DNA of 64,000 nucleotides from Cristatella mucedo (lineage: Eukaryota; Bryozoa; Phylactolaemata; Cristatellidae): contig WPIO01000179.1 in the NCBI GenBank assembly GCA_009760855.2, positions 97,001 through 161,000 on the forward strand, given 5' to 3'. Shown here in pieces: positions 53,758-64,000 of the stretch. The translations under genes and the position numbers were made by a program. The notes under the pieces were generated by a model that saw only the letters and a program-made list of their open reading frames with translations, had not been told where the DNA came from and searched no databases. How positions within the stretch are numbered: the first letter of the stretch is position 1; each line of letters opens with the position of its first letter.

Positions 53758-55987
53758 AGGTACTTATCTGCACTAACGCAACACAAGAATAGCAAAAACG
53801 AGGGCTCAGCAGCAGCTGGCTGCCTGAGAGACAGACAGGAAGGCAGCGGAAGTACAGGCACTCCAGCCGGCCATGGGGTCGGCTGAGGTGGTGGGCAGCA
53901 GGCTGAGAGCTTCACACGTGGCACGGCCAGCGCGGCAGCTTGCAAGCAGCTGCCAGCAATGGCAAGACATGGCTGGCCCGCCCACGGCAAGCTAGTTATT
54001 AGCCAACGAGCAATTAAGGCCAAGAGGCAGCAGATTTTCTGCTGGCTGCTCTAGTGAATAGACACTACTGCTACCAGCACCGAGACCAAGCGCTAGAAAG
54101 GCCCGAGAAAGCCGGTGCGAACATTCCAGAGGTGCACTTCGAGGCAGGCGCCTCGCCTGCGGCATGCAGAGCTTTGTGCTTATGCCCAGATGTCAGCCGC
54201 GAGGTGTGCAAGAGACACGAGGAAAGAAGGTGGCAACAGGGCGGCCGGCCGGCTGAGAAGTGGCCGAGGCAGAGGTGCAAGTTCAGGTGGCAGTGCTGCA
54301 GAGGTGCTGGCTCCTCTGTGACCAATGATCAGGGTACCCACACCTGGGTTTGAATGAGCACATATATATATAGAGAGAGACACGGACCAGTGGACCGACA
54401 GGAGATTACCCGAGTTGCCATCCAAGGTGCAGCCAGAAGGGCTCCGCCGGATGCAATAGGTTCTATGGTCATCTCACGGACAGCCATCATTGCTAGCTCC
54501 TGCATCTCGCTGTCCTGTGTGCAAAAAGTTGATTGCAGCGATGCACAAGACTTTGAGCTGCCACCAACCTCCTCCGTGGTCACTTTTCTATACGAGTACT
54601 GGTAACTATATGGCATGAGACCCTATGGCACTAATTAGCCAGCAGAAGCATTCTCCTCTAAACCACCACCAGGTGCCCAGTGGTGGGTGGGTAGAGGGCC
54701 AACGACCCGGAGGAAGCAAAGGTGCCTGTGGGCAGCCCGATCGCAGGCGCTGCGTTATGAATACCCATAGCCAGCTGTTCAGCGCTCACAAAAACACAGG
54801 CACAAGACACGGACACTCCACACGAAATAAGAGTGCATAGAAAGCGCGAGCTAACGCCTGCCTTGCACACGCGACATTCTGATTCAGCTCCTGTCTGACT
54901 AGGTAAATACGCTGGAAACGACAGCACTGCTGGACAACTTCTGCTTCGAAGGCGCTCGCCTGCGTATAAATAAGAGTGATTCCGGAGTGACTTAAAAACC
55001 AATGCTGCCTGCTTACTATCTGCAGCTATGTAAGACAACACTTCCGGCATCAAGCAGCAGACTACTCCGAATCTATCTCCCAAGTTGCCGGGCATGGCTC
55101 CCACTGGCGATACAGGGCACTGCGTTTATTCACAGCGCATCTGGACGTTTTTAAGCAGTAACCTCTTTGACAGGGCTGGAAGGACGTATCGCACAAGCCG
55201 TGGCAGCAAAGAGTCCGTGGGACGGTGGGCCTGCTGTCGGCAGGGGGCGGGGCAAAGGGAGGGGAGGGGTGCAGACTGCCGAGCCTTTCATTCGTCGTCC
55301 GGCAAGACTAAATGAACACCATGGGCAGATGCGTCGTCCAGAGGCTGGAGCTGCCTCCTCTTATCACGGAGAGAGATCTCGGGTAACTTAACACTACGAC
55401 ATACTACCACATCTGGTGAGGTCGAGCTTGGGCAGAGTGAGCTTTCATTCTCCTGTGCTTGGAGAGGGCATGCTGAGGTCACAACGTCACAAGCCGACAT
55501 GCAGGCCACTTGTTGACAAGAATTGGCTCTGGAGTCGAACGAAACACGACAGACAAATAAGACGCCGAGCTCTGAATACCTGCCTCCCACACTTGGCACT
55601 TGACTGACTAATCTGACGAGCGTCACAAACGTCCCGGGGGCAGCTAGTGGCACTCCAGCAAGCACAGCTATTCTCTCACGACGTCGATCAGGTCTGCTGA
55701 TCATGCATGCTAATACTTACTAGTAATTGTCCTGGCAACAGCAGGCATCGAAGGAATGCACCAACGTTCACCCGCAGATCACCGCACCTGGATTGCTTTG
55801 CAGAGAACTTGATGGCTAGCTGATGCAGAGGCTTAACAGCAGGCACAGCAGATATGCTTTTCATCACGACTGTAAGCAGCTCTATAAAGCCCTCCAGTCT
55901 GAAACTTGCAGCTACCCACAGCATAGATGCTGCTGTATCGTCAGCCATTCAGATCTTGTACATGGACCCAGTTGCTTAGCCACGAGT

Positions 55988-56235
55988 TTCATCTAGGGGG
56001 GGGGCAAGACCTGCAAAAGTTGTGTGTCGGGGCAAGACCTACAAGACACTCGTCTAGGCGAGCTAGGCTTGCAATAAATGGAAAGCTACAACACAAATCG
56101 TTAGCGTTTATTCGATTCGGACGCAGCGGTTGCTCATCGAAGGGACAAGTTCGTCGCTGGTGACCGCCGAGGGCATAGGAATAAGGGGTTGCCCAGGTCG
56201 CTACCCTGCTGCAAGGGGGGAATCAAATGCCCCCT
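55988..56235 (+). repeat. Dispersed repeat, copy 1
   Basis: Shares order and wording with 59650-59885: TTTCATCTAG, a G-run, GGCAAGACCTGCAA, then CATAGGAATAAGGGG...TGCCCAGGTCGCTACCCTGC and a run of AATG-CCC-CCTGC. No coding potential was recognised. Class unknown. Confidence 0.6.
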
Positions 56236-56343
56236 GCCCCTCCTCCTCCTGCTGCTCTGCCACTGCATTCCACCAACTTAGCTCCTAGTAGCAGTTAATT
56301 AATAAGCACTGTTTACAACCATTACATTAATAAGTGGCAGTAA

Positions 56344-56427
56344 ATGTAAAGTGCCTACAAAGAGATTGAGCTCTCCGAGGGAGCTATAAAAAACCGTATT
56401 ACTTATATTATTGTTATTATTATTTAC
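56344..56427 (+). mobile_element. L2/SINE-type tail
   Basis: Forward tail only: GTAAAGTGCCTACAAAGAGA, TTGAGCTCTCCGAGGGAGCT, ATTATTGTTATTATTATT. Confidence 0.6.
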
Positions 56428-56799
56428 AAACGGCAATCAGCTCTAGCTCCTTCCCTCAATTACAGTCCAGCAGAAAACCGATAACCAGCCATTGAGTGGG
56501 CCTACTGGAAGCCACTGACCAAGAAGCACAAGTAAGTGCGTCTCAATTGAAAGTCATTGCAGAGCTCATTCGAGCTTGCCGCTGCGGAAGAGGCTAGGCT
56601 TCGCGACGATCAACTCTTTAAGCTAGCCACAGCGGCCCAGCCGTCTGTCATCGCCAGCGGATCTATTTATTCGAAGAATTGCCTGCGTCGTGCGCCTTCA
56701 TATCGCGGTCTGCACATCGCAGAGCGCAGAGATCGATGCAAGCAGCTCTCGCTGACTCGCTGGAGAGACTGCGCTCGTCTACCGACGTCGCTCGTCTAC

Positions 56800-57050
56800 C
56801 GAGCCTTCCATAGAAGCTGATGGACGTCGCGCGCAGCAGCAGCGGTAGAGCCGAAGGAACAAACGAAAAAGTCTACGCACGGCCAGGCGAAAGCCAATGG
56901 CCGTTACAAACGCACACGCCAAATCTGACTCCCTCTCGTACGCAGGAAAGTAGTTGGAGCCATTCGGTCGGGCGGGGTGCGGGAGCGCCAGCAGCGGCAG
57001 TGTGCGGCGGCCCCGCGGCAGACCACAGAAAATCGACTGCCGCTCCGGCA

Positions 57051-57084
<34 letters not shown>

Positions 57085-57560
57085 GGGGGTAGATTCTAGG
57101 ACAAGCCAACCTAAATGTGTCTCACTACGCCAAGCTCAACGCGCTACGCGACAGCAGCCGCCGAGCTCCTGCGCTCGGCGTCTGCTGGAGAGCGCGGGCG
57201 CACGAGCGCGGGCGCACGAGCGCGACGCCGATCCGCGCCAGATCGAAGCCCGCCGCCAGCCAGTGAGCGCAGCCGCCGGCGGAGGCGACAGCAGACGGCC
57301 TATCTAAACACAGCAGGCACGACTCCGCGCGAGCCGTCGCCGCCCGCTCCGCGTTGGTTCGCACCGGCGGCGGCGGCGGCGGCGGGAAAGCCTGCGGCCG
57401 GCGGCGGCGCGCAGAGGGCATCTGCGCATCAAGGAGTTTCAGCCGAGAGAAAGCTCTGCTGTTCGACTCGCACGCCGATGGAATCACTCAAAAAATAGTC
57501 TCCACGCCAAGTCGATCCCCGCCTAGTGCTGCTTTGACGCTACCGATTTTGATATAGGCG
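56800..57560. promoter_or_regulatory. CpG-rich (CGG)n region, probable DHP/CRMP promoter or first exon
   Basis: The most GC- and CpG-dense part of the window. It includes a perfect CGG run near 57047-57085 and a second near 57367-57385, plus GCGCG clusters. Long open frames on both strands (poly-Ala, poly-Gly, Arg/Ser-rich) are a by-product of the composition. It lies about 3 kb upstream of the first coding exon of the minus-strand DHP/CRMP gene, whose 5' UTR seems split. Promoter identity is inferred; a plus-strand gene starting here cannot be ruled out. Confidence 0.45.
57047..57087. repeat. (CGG)n trinucleotide repeat
   Basis: An uninterrupted run of about a dozen CGG units ending in a G-run, inside the CpG-rich region. 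Confidence 0.9.
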
Positions 57561-58445
57561 CCATTAGTCAAATGCTTACCATGAGTACGCCAACGGCACG
57601 ACCGGACGCAAGGGGATGCACTATTTTCCCGACCCTGCGCCTGGCGTCCTTCCGACGCGCGTTGTTTTTGTTGGCATCGCGTGCGTCTTCAAACTCACGG
57701 AGAGCGAAATAAATATGTAGCAATTTAAAGAACGAAGATTCCAGAGATAACTTGCAATGTTATACGTCGTTTCTCAGTTGGGGGTACACGCGAAGCTAGC
57801 GCCCTTGGCAACCACCTTGCGAGGCGGCCGTTACGCGTTACTAGTAGTGGGTGTGGCGCGATTTGTCCGCTACGTTGTGTGCACCTGTTGCTACGTATGC
57901 TTAAGCTGCCGCTAGCACGCATACATTTTAGATTTATGCTGGTTTATAATTTCTCATTCACATTGAGATCTAGAGACTTGAACGTCGATCAGGCTTATGC
58001 AAAACCGCAAGCTATTTATTACAGGAGAAGCCCCATGCGGTTCTCAGCCATAATAGTGCTCAGGCGCGTAGCCAGAATTAAGCCAGGGAGGGGGATAGAC
58101 CTTAATTTGGTCGTAGGCAGCCGATAGATAGATGCTGGAGTGATATCTGTAGGCAATAAACCTGTCAACCTCCTTGGTGTAGGTCTGTAGTAACGCGCAC
58201 GTGCTGTGCCATTACTGCGAGTACACGTCTGCCAAGAGATGTGCCAGTTTTTACTGCAAGTGGTGCATTTATTCAGAGCGCGTAGACCGTATTCAGTGCA
58301 TCGACCGGCCCGCTGACCGAAATCTCGCTCGAGAGCTCGAAATCGTTTTGGTCTTCACACGACCTCGCCGCGCCGAGAATACCTCTCACCGTACGCAATT
58401 GACCGCCATGTCATAGTCGCACTATAAAAATTAAGAATAAAATAT

Positions 58446-58612
58446 TAGATGATTCAATGGCCTCATTTTGTGTAGTAGTGACAGAAGAGCCTTAATGGCT
58501 CTCACCACCGCTTGCAGTTGGCAATAAGGGATCGCCAACTGCAGGATTCGAACCCACCACCTAGGCATTGAAGAGCGAGCACCTTACCTCCTGAGTTATT
58601 CGCGGCCCACTA
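58446..58612 (-). mobile_element. Family A SINE
   Basis: A reverse copy with B box GGTTCGAATCC, body GATCCCTTATTGCCAACTGC and GAGAGCCATTAAGGCTCTTC; the A box is degraded. Confidence 0.8.
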
Positions 58613-59644
58613 TACGAATGTAAAGCACTGCCATGGCAATGCATTCAATTAATAAGATCAATATCGACACTCTGTAAGGAAGGATTCGTCGAATACACCT
58701 TCCGATTTTCCGTGGGGTATAGTGAGCTTTCGCTTCCTTTCGGGGTTCTTTTCTCTCTTTTTTTGGAGTCATGAACGCACACCAAGAATGAGCGGAGCAA
58801 CCGTAGATACTAGCGAGAGCAACCTCACTGATTAATTAACCTGACAGGTCCAAATAAAGCCAGGGCTCACTTCCCCACCATGCGGCCCTGACTGCACTTG
58901 ATGCTGCAAAGAATAGTGCTGCACTGTTGGTCCTACACTAATAGCAGTAAAGTCTAATACGGTTAAGGGTAGCGAGCCAATTAGTCAGACTGCGTAAAGA
59001 TTTCGTGCCAAATCAGTAGGTGATTATGAATTGCGTTCATTATTCGTGGCTCCTGCTACTACATCGTCTAGGAGCAGATTGTGCAATTGTCTATGGCCAG
59101 AGCCGAATAAGAGCAGAAGCCACGGAATAGACTGGCAGTCATGCTTCCGGAGTTGGCATCGCCATTTGAGCCGATTTGAGCTCCAGACCTCAGAGCCACT
59201 GGTATATGTCACGACTGTTGTTGAACGCCTGTAATCCTGTGGTGCGTTCTAATACCCTTGTCTACGAGATGGATTTAGACTGGTTATGCTCTCAGGTGTG
59301 TGGTCGTTCTCCGTCGCTACTGTGCTCCGCTCCAGTCGGCATACCTGAGAGCAAATACCTAAGAGCATACCTGAGAGCAATGATCCGGAACAGATAAGGC
59401 GCTGGCATCGATGCAAGATTCTGGACCGCCAGTGCTCGTCGTGAGTCGGCTGAGACATCGGCAGCGTTAGTTTTGTGACCTAGTCCTTTCCGAACGCAGA
59501 AGCAGAAAATCCCCTTTGTAACAACTGAGTACTTTTCATCATCTCGAGCGCTACGTTTGGCATAAATGGCACACGACACGCACTACCAAATCGTACGGGT
59601 AAGTCCATCTTTGTCTTCCCGCACCCGGGATCTGCAAGCAGAGG

Positions 59645-59890
59645 CGGAGCCAGGATTTTCATCTAGGCCCACGAGATTTTCTTAGGGGGCAAAACCTGCA
59701 AGTGATGAAAATGTATAGCACACAATCACAGTGTTTATTTTACAAGAATTTGGCAATTTCTCGTCGACTAGAAGTAGGACATAATCTCATCGTTGGTGAA
59801 AGCGGGCGTAGGAATAGGGGCATCCCAGTTCGCTGCCTCCTATAGGGGAGGGAACAAATGCTCACCCTGCAGCCCTCCTGGCTTCACCAT
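59645..59890 (+). repeat. Dispersed repeat, copy 2
   Basis: GGAGCCAGGATTTTCATCTA, GGGGGCAAAACCTGCAAGTG, GCGTAGGAATAGGGGCATCC, CAGTTCGCTGCCTCC, AAATGCTCACCCTGCAGCCC; parallel to 55988-56235. A related head (GTAGCCAGAATTAAGCCAGG) is at 58067. Confidence 0.6.
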
Positions 59891-59899
59891 GACACGTAA

Positions 59900-61670
59900 G
59901 GGGGGGACTGATTGTACCCACGTGAGGATAGCTACAGCACTGACTGCTACAAAATATCAGCAGGTTACTGTGGATGTTCAAACAAGCCAGACAGATTTAA
60001 GATGAAGGATCAAAGAACATATAATTAGATAATTTGTAACGCTAAAAAACACGTAAAACGAAGTGAAAGAGCGACTAAATGTTCGAATGGCGCTTCTCAA
60101 AGCAACTGAAAATGCTCGGCCGATTGTAGTCATCGCAGCCTAGCACTGCATAGCCAAGAGATGTCAGTGTAGCCCAATACACCGGGCAGGTTCTCGGCAG
60201 CATGCCCGTATTTAGAATTTATCCAGAGATTGAATGACGTTGACCTTCACGGGGGCCGGTGTCTCATCTTTGAAAATGGTGAACGGGATAACGACTCTGG
60301 ACTAGTGATAAGTTAATTGTATTGCATCTCTTAAGAGCAGCTCACTGCCTGCGGACTCGCTTCGCTGAGTCATAGTTGTTAGGTCACAGAAGAAAACGTT
60401 GCACTATCTTGCCGCACGACTGAAGTGCGCCATCTTGCCACGTGACGGAAGGAAGGACGTAATTTTTCGTTTTAATTTGCAGAGATTGCGTGTTATGTAA
60501 GCAATTTTCTTGTTTAATGCGTGCGATTCCATGCAAGTCAAGCATCGTCCGTCCTGACGGGGCGGGTTAATGATGCATCAATTCCTACAGAAAGCTAGGC
60601 TAGTTAGTAAGCTTGTACATTACGCTTTCATTTGAACCTTTATGATATTTTTAGTACTACTGCGACAACATGGAAAAGATTACTGTCGATTCAAAAAGAT
60701 TAATGTCGAGTCAAAAAATAACTTGTTAACTTGCATGCGTACCAGCACCGTGTACCCTCATAGTTGAACTTAATGATGCTTTGCTGCGCCTGGTCTTGGT
60801 AATCAATGGATAGCCATCAGTAGAATCTGCTGCAGTTCTTCACGGGACGGGGGAACTTACTACATAGTTAAAAAATTTAAAGATAGTACGTTTGTACGTT
60901 CTGTATGCACAAGTCAACTGACGTTGATGTATAGATTTCATAAAAGTATGTGTTCATTTTATGACATTAATTAATATCGTTTTTAAATAAATTTTTATTC
61001 TTCCTCCTTTACAGAGTTTGCGTCATTAACTAAAAACTCTAAGCTTGCCAGTCAATAAGGTGGGCTCACCATTCTAGCTTAGCGGACATCAAGGCCCTCC
61101 TTCCAAAGCACAGCTGGAATTTTCCGTAATTGTTCAAGGGGTGCAGTCCAATTCCTATATTAAACTTGTGGTCCTTGCCCACCATTGTTGACCGGTGAGT
61201 TTTCTCAGCAATACATTTGGAACGAGAAGGAGTAAAGCAAGCAGAATATAAGCGTACTTATCGCAGACAACAGCGATAAAAAGGTAAGCAGTAAAGGAAG
61301 TCACTCAGTGCGACGCTGCCGATACTCAACAGCAACGGCGCATACGACAAACTTAACAACAGGAAGAGACTACAGAAGGAGGATAGGAAGTTCGTGCTGT
61401 CCAAGCTTAGCGAGCACCTCACTTAGGACAAGGTCAAAGACAGAAAGCGACTGTAAGTAAGGTTCGAGCACTTCACTGCCAAGGTCACGGTACGGAGCCC
61501 GACAGTAGTTGGGCTCAGCAGCTAGGCTGGGCACGCCAGTAGGTCAGTGGATACTCAGGACCACATTGGGATGCAACGGTGAATTTCCCGTGAGTTTTAA
61601 CGAGCAGTAGCTAGGAAATATTTATATCCGCCTATAAAAAAATATGAGTGAGTGCCATTTCCGAAGGTAT
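59900..61670. other. Upstream flank, nothing recognised
   Basis: AT-rich non-coding sequence without recognised genes, tRNAs or classified repeats. Confidence 0.5.
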
Positions 61671-61761
61671 GTCTGCTCGAAGCAGACTGGATTGCTTTGC
61701 ACGATTGCAGGGACCGCCAGCCTGCAAAGCGTGGCTGGCGGTCCATCATGCGATCGTGCAA
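61671..61761. repeat. Strong hairpin (inverted repeat)
   Basis: GGACCGCCAGCC (61711-61722) pairs perfectly with GGCTGGCGGTCC (61733-61744) across a 10-base loop. TTGCACGATTGCA (61697-61709) pairs 12 of 13 with TGCGATCGTGCAA (61749-61761). A small separate stem TCTGCT/AGCAGA lies at 61671-61685. Confidence 0.9.
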
Positions 61762-61852
61762 TAAAAAGGGCCGATGCTTCCAACAGGTGAACGAGGCAAT
61801 CTCTTAGGCCACCGGGCTGATGAGGACGCCGGAAAAAGCTAGAAAACTAAAA

Positions 61853-61960
61853 GATAATAATAATAATAATAATACTGAATTTTTATAGCACCATCGGAGA
61901 GCTCTTCCTCTCTTTCTAGGCATTTTCCTTGTGCTATAAAGGAAGCATGATCGTATTAGT
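61853..61960 (-). mobile_element. L2-like LINE tail, diverged
   Basis: Reverse: (TAA)n 61855-61873, TTTTATAGCACCATCGGAGA, TCTCTTTCTAGGCATTTTCC, GCTATAAAGGAAGCATGATC. Confidence 0.6.
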
Positions 61961-62139
61961 ATTATAGTGTTACATTGGTTGACTAGTGAACTCAACCTCG
62001 ATGACCGTTGGTTAACCCACACGGTGCCAAACTGCTGACGGCTAGCTCGCAAGGGCGACTGCTCAAACGGCCGACCCGTATCCCTCAAAATAATCATGGA
62101 CCTTAGTTCTGAACAGCCGTAAGCTGATCATGGGAAAAG

Positions 62140-62850
62140 CAACGCCGGAATCTATAGAAATATTTTAAAGAGTCATCACTTCTTCAGAGGCTCAAAAAAC
62201 TCGAAAGGATAAACCTAGAGTCAAAGGCCTTAAGTTGCTGTGATCCTCAAAGGCATGACCTCAAAGGAAGCAGAATTGATTATCTGAAGCAGCTGCGATA
62301 CAACCTTGACAAAGTCTGTGATGCTCTGATTAATGTACATGAATGTAAGAGTCAGAAAGGGTTGGCTGGAGCGAGATCTGAAGTACAAGCACTGCCCCCA
62401 TGACATAACAAAATTTCCATTAGTATCGCTTCTCAACCGGTACTTTTTTATTTGAGGTCATTGTCAACAGCAAAGTTCCACAGAGCAGACATCAACTGAC
62501 TTGAGACTGGGATTTTAACAGCTGGAAAATACCAAAGCGTACGTCGGTACTCTCCGAAGAGAGCTTCCATAAAATATTGGCAGATGCGACTCAGATGGCC
62601 AAAGAGCTGGAAATTGAACCCACTTTTGAAGCAAATCGACTATTGAAAAAGAGAAGACTGTTTGATTATGAAGCACAGGATGAGGCTGTACAGGATCGCT
62701 AGGAGAGCTATAAGGTTAAATTGTATTATGCTGTTCTAGATGTGCAGCAGAATCTATAGCAGAAAGATTCAACAACACAACACATTGTTCGTGTTCCTGT
62801 GCGATATCTTCAAGATTTTTAATATACTCACAGAGTATATTCTTAGTGAT
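62140..62850 (+). pseudogene. hAT-superfamily (ZMYM1/TTF-type) transposase remnant
   Basis: Forward translation with frame jumps reads RLKKLERINLESKAL, RIDYLKQLRYNLDKVCDALI, FHKILADATQMAKELEIEP, TFEANRLLKKRRLFDYEAQD. It then reads ESYKVKLYYAVLDVQQNL. This order is typical of the 'zinc finger MYM-type 1-like' domesticated/hAT proteins (Ala-Lys-Glu-Leu-Glu-Ile-Glu-Pro ... Lys-Lys-Arg). Several in-frame stops mean it is dead. Ends and inverted repeats were not found. Confidence 0.65.
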
Positions 62851-63325
62851 TGAAGTCTCTGACTCATTTAGGGAGCAACGATATAAATGGAGAAGCACAT
62901 AATGCACTGCTGAAATTGAGTACGTATGCCTAAAATGTAGGTCAATGCCTCCAGTTAAAAGTACATTGCGACACATTCACGATTCATACTGAATATCATG
63001 TATGCGCGCCTTCTGCATAAGCATTCATCTTAATGAAACTTATAAAGCTACCTTACAGTTTTGCTATCAAGCTTGTCAACTCATAATCAGTGGAGGAAGG
63101 TCCTTCAGAGCGAGAGAGCTTGCTCCAGGAAGCTTCGGCGGCCTTAAGGCGAACTTATTTGCCACGACTTAGCGGCAAGGAAATATCTTCACTTGCAAAA
63201 AGCGGCAGTAAGACTTAGGTATGCTGCTTTTTAAATAGTGAAACCGTAAAAATGGCACGACTCTAGAACACGCACGCCATTTTCCCACGGGTATGGAGTC
63301 AGACGTATTGGAATGACTTCACGAG

Positions 63326-63814
63326 TTACCTGGCGGAAGGTACACTGTTTACGTTAGGGTGACGCATCAGTGTCGATGGATATTGGTCTTCCAAAGCTTG
63401 AGTGGCAACGGTACAACAGCCATAATACGTTTTTGGAATAGGATCGTACCAGCCAGTAGTTTTCATTACGCATTGTTTTGTTTTTGCTTTCGAGGCAACT
63501 TGATTGATCGCACCCCGATGAAAGGCTAAGTATAACCTAAACAGCAAAGGTGTACGTAGGAAGCCTGTACAAAGGCATAACCAGGATAAATCATATTGCT
63601 CAGGTGATGGACTTTTTATGAAGATAATAATTAGAAAGCCCCTAGAAAGTAAACCGAGTTGCTCACGTGCCTGTCTGCCACCATATACTGTCTGAGTTGA
63701 ACAGAACGACTGCTTTTTTTCAAGGCAATTGTTGGTATATGCGTTTTGCAGCTTTTTCTGAAAATATATGCCAGATTTATTGGCCTCTTGGTTGTCGGTT
63801 GTCTCTGTTTGCAC
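63326..63814 (-). CDS. Unidentified 162-codon open frame (doubtful)
   Basis: Polar start (MQTETTDNQEANKSG), then a hydrophobic patch GFLIIIFIKS and a basic end. No recognised family. It lies near the window edge, upstream of everything else on the minus strand. Could be a chance frame or an exon with its introns unrecognised. Confidence 0.15.
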   Translation of the reverse strand: MQTETTDNQEANKSGIYFQKKLQNAYTNNCLEKKQSFCSTQTVYGGRQAREQLGLLSRGFLIIIFIKSPSPEQYDLSWLCLCTGFLRTPLLFRLYLAFHRGAINQVASKAKTKQCVMKTTGWYDPIPKTYYGCCTVATQALEDQYPSTLMRHPNVNSVPSAR

Positions 63815-64000
63815 TCGCCAAAACTTTTGGTTTTGGCTACGGAGGCTGCAATCATGAATGCTAGCAAAGGGTTGTCAAAACACAACTTTCATCACTATTG
63901 ATGAATGCTGAGACTCTGAGCTCCTCCAGAAAGTTACATTTTTTTATCTGCAACTGCATTCATCACTGAATGCACCACGAACTTCAAGGTACATGCTAGC

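Noticed and set aside
56873..57498. Poly-Ala / poly-Gly / Arg-rich frames of up to 127 codons
   Set aside because: Open only because of CGG repeats and GC richness; frames overlap on both strands.

Overview
The window is nuclear DNA from an animal. It carries interrupted genes with canonical GT-AG introns, long introns, RNA-polymerase-III-type SINEs, L2-like LINE fragments and long (AC)n and (AG)n microsatellites. The two identifiable genes have animal orthologues (VCPIP1 and the dihydropyrimidinase/CRMP family). The repeat style and the single DHP/CRMP-type gene suggest an invertebrate bilaterian. A mollusc or other lophotrochozoan, or a tick-like arthropod, would fit, but the sequence alone does not settle the phylum.

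Layout. (1) About 0-11 kb: the 5' part of a VCPIP1-like deubiquitinase gene on the minus strand. Five consecutive coding exons from 11025 down to 5687 join in frame into about 531 residues: N-terminal zinc finger, OTU protease core and cysteine-rich/zinc segments. The rest of the protein was not found with confidence and must lie at lower coordinates, partly or wholly outside the window. This area also holds L2 fragments, one SINE and a dead Tc1-like transposase. (2) 11-23 kb: intergenic. A GC-rich, CCAAT/GC-box-containing segment (11.8-12.3 kb) is the probable VCPIP1 promoter. The rest is mostly decayed LINEs of two families, a (GA)n array and unassigned open frames. (3) 23.26-53.76 kb: a complete dihydropyrimidinase/CRMP gene on the minus strand. 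Thirteen coding exons add up to exactly 586 codons plus stop. All six metal-ligand positions of active dihydropyrimidinase are kept, yet the protein ends in a CRMP/DPYSL-type C-terminal tail. Its introns are full of microsatellites, two tRNA-derived SINE families and L2 fragments; one intron appears to use a GC donor. (4) 53.8-64 kb: upstream of that gene, with a strongly CpG-rich (CGG)n region at 56.8-57.6 kb (probable promoter), dispersed repeats, a strong 65-nt hairpin at 61.7 kb and a decayed hAT-like (ZMYM1-type) transposase.

How the genes relate. VCPIP1 (ubiquitin editing, Golgi reassembly with VCP/p97) and DHP/CRMP (reductive pyrimidine catabolism and/or cytoskeletal signalling) share a strand but have no known functional link; they are neighbours only. 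The most biologically interesting point is the hybrid enzyme-plus-CRMP-tail protein. The most interesting non-coding signals are the SINE family sharing its 3' tail with the local LINE, the SINE-in-LINE nested insertion, the inverted ACATTCCCC arrays flanking an (AC)n tract next to exon 4, and the 61.7 kb hairpin. Exon joins were deduced by hand from homology, splice sites and reading phase; no alignment or transcript data were available.
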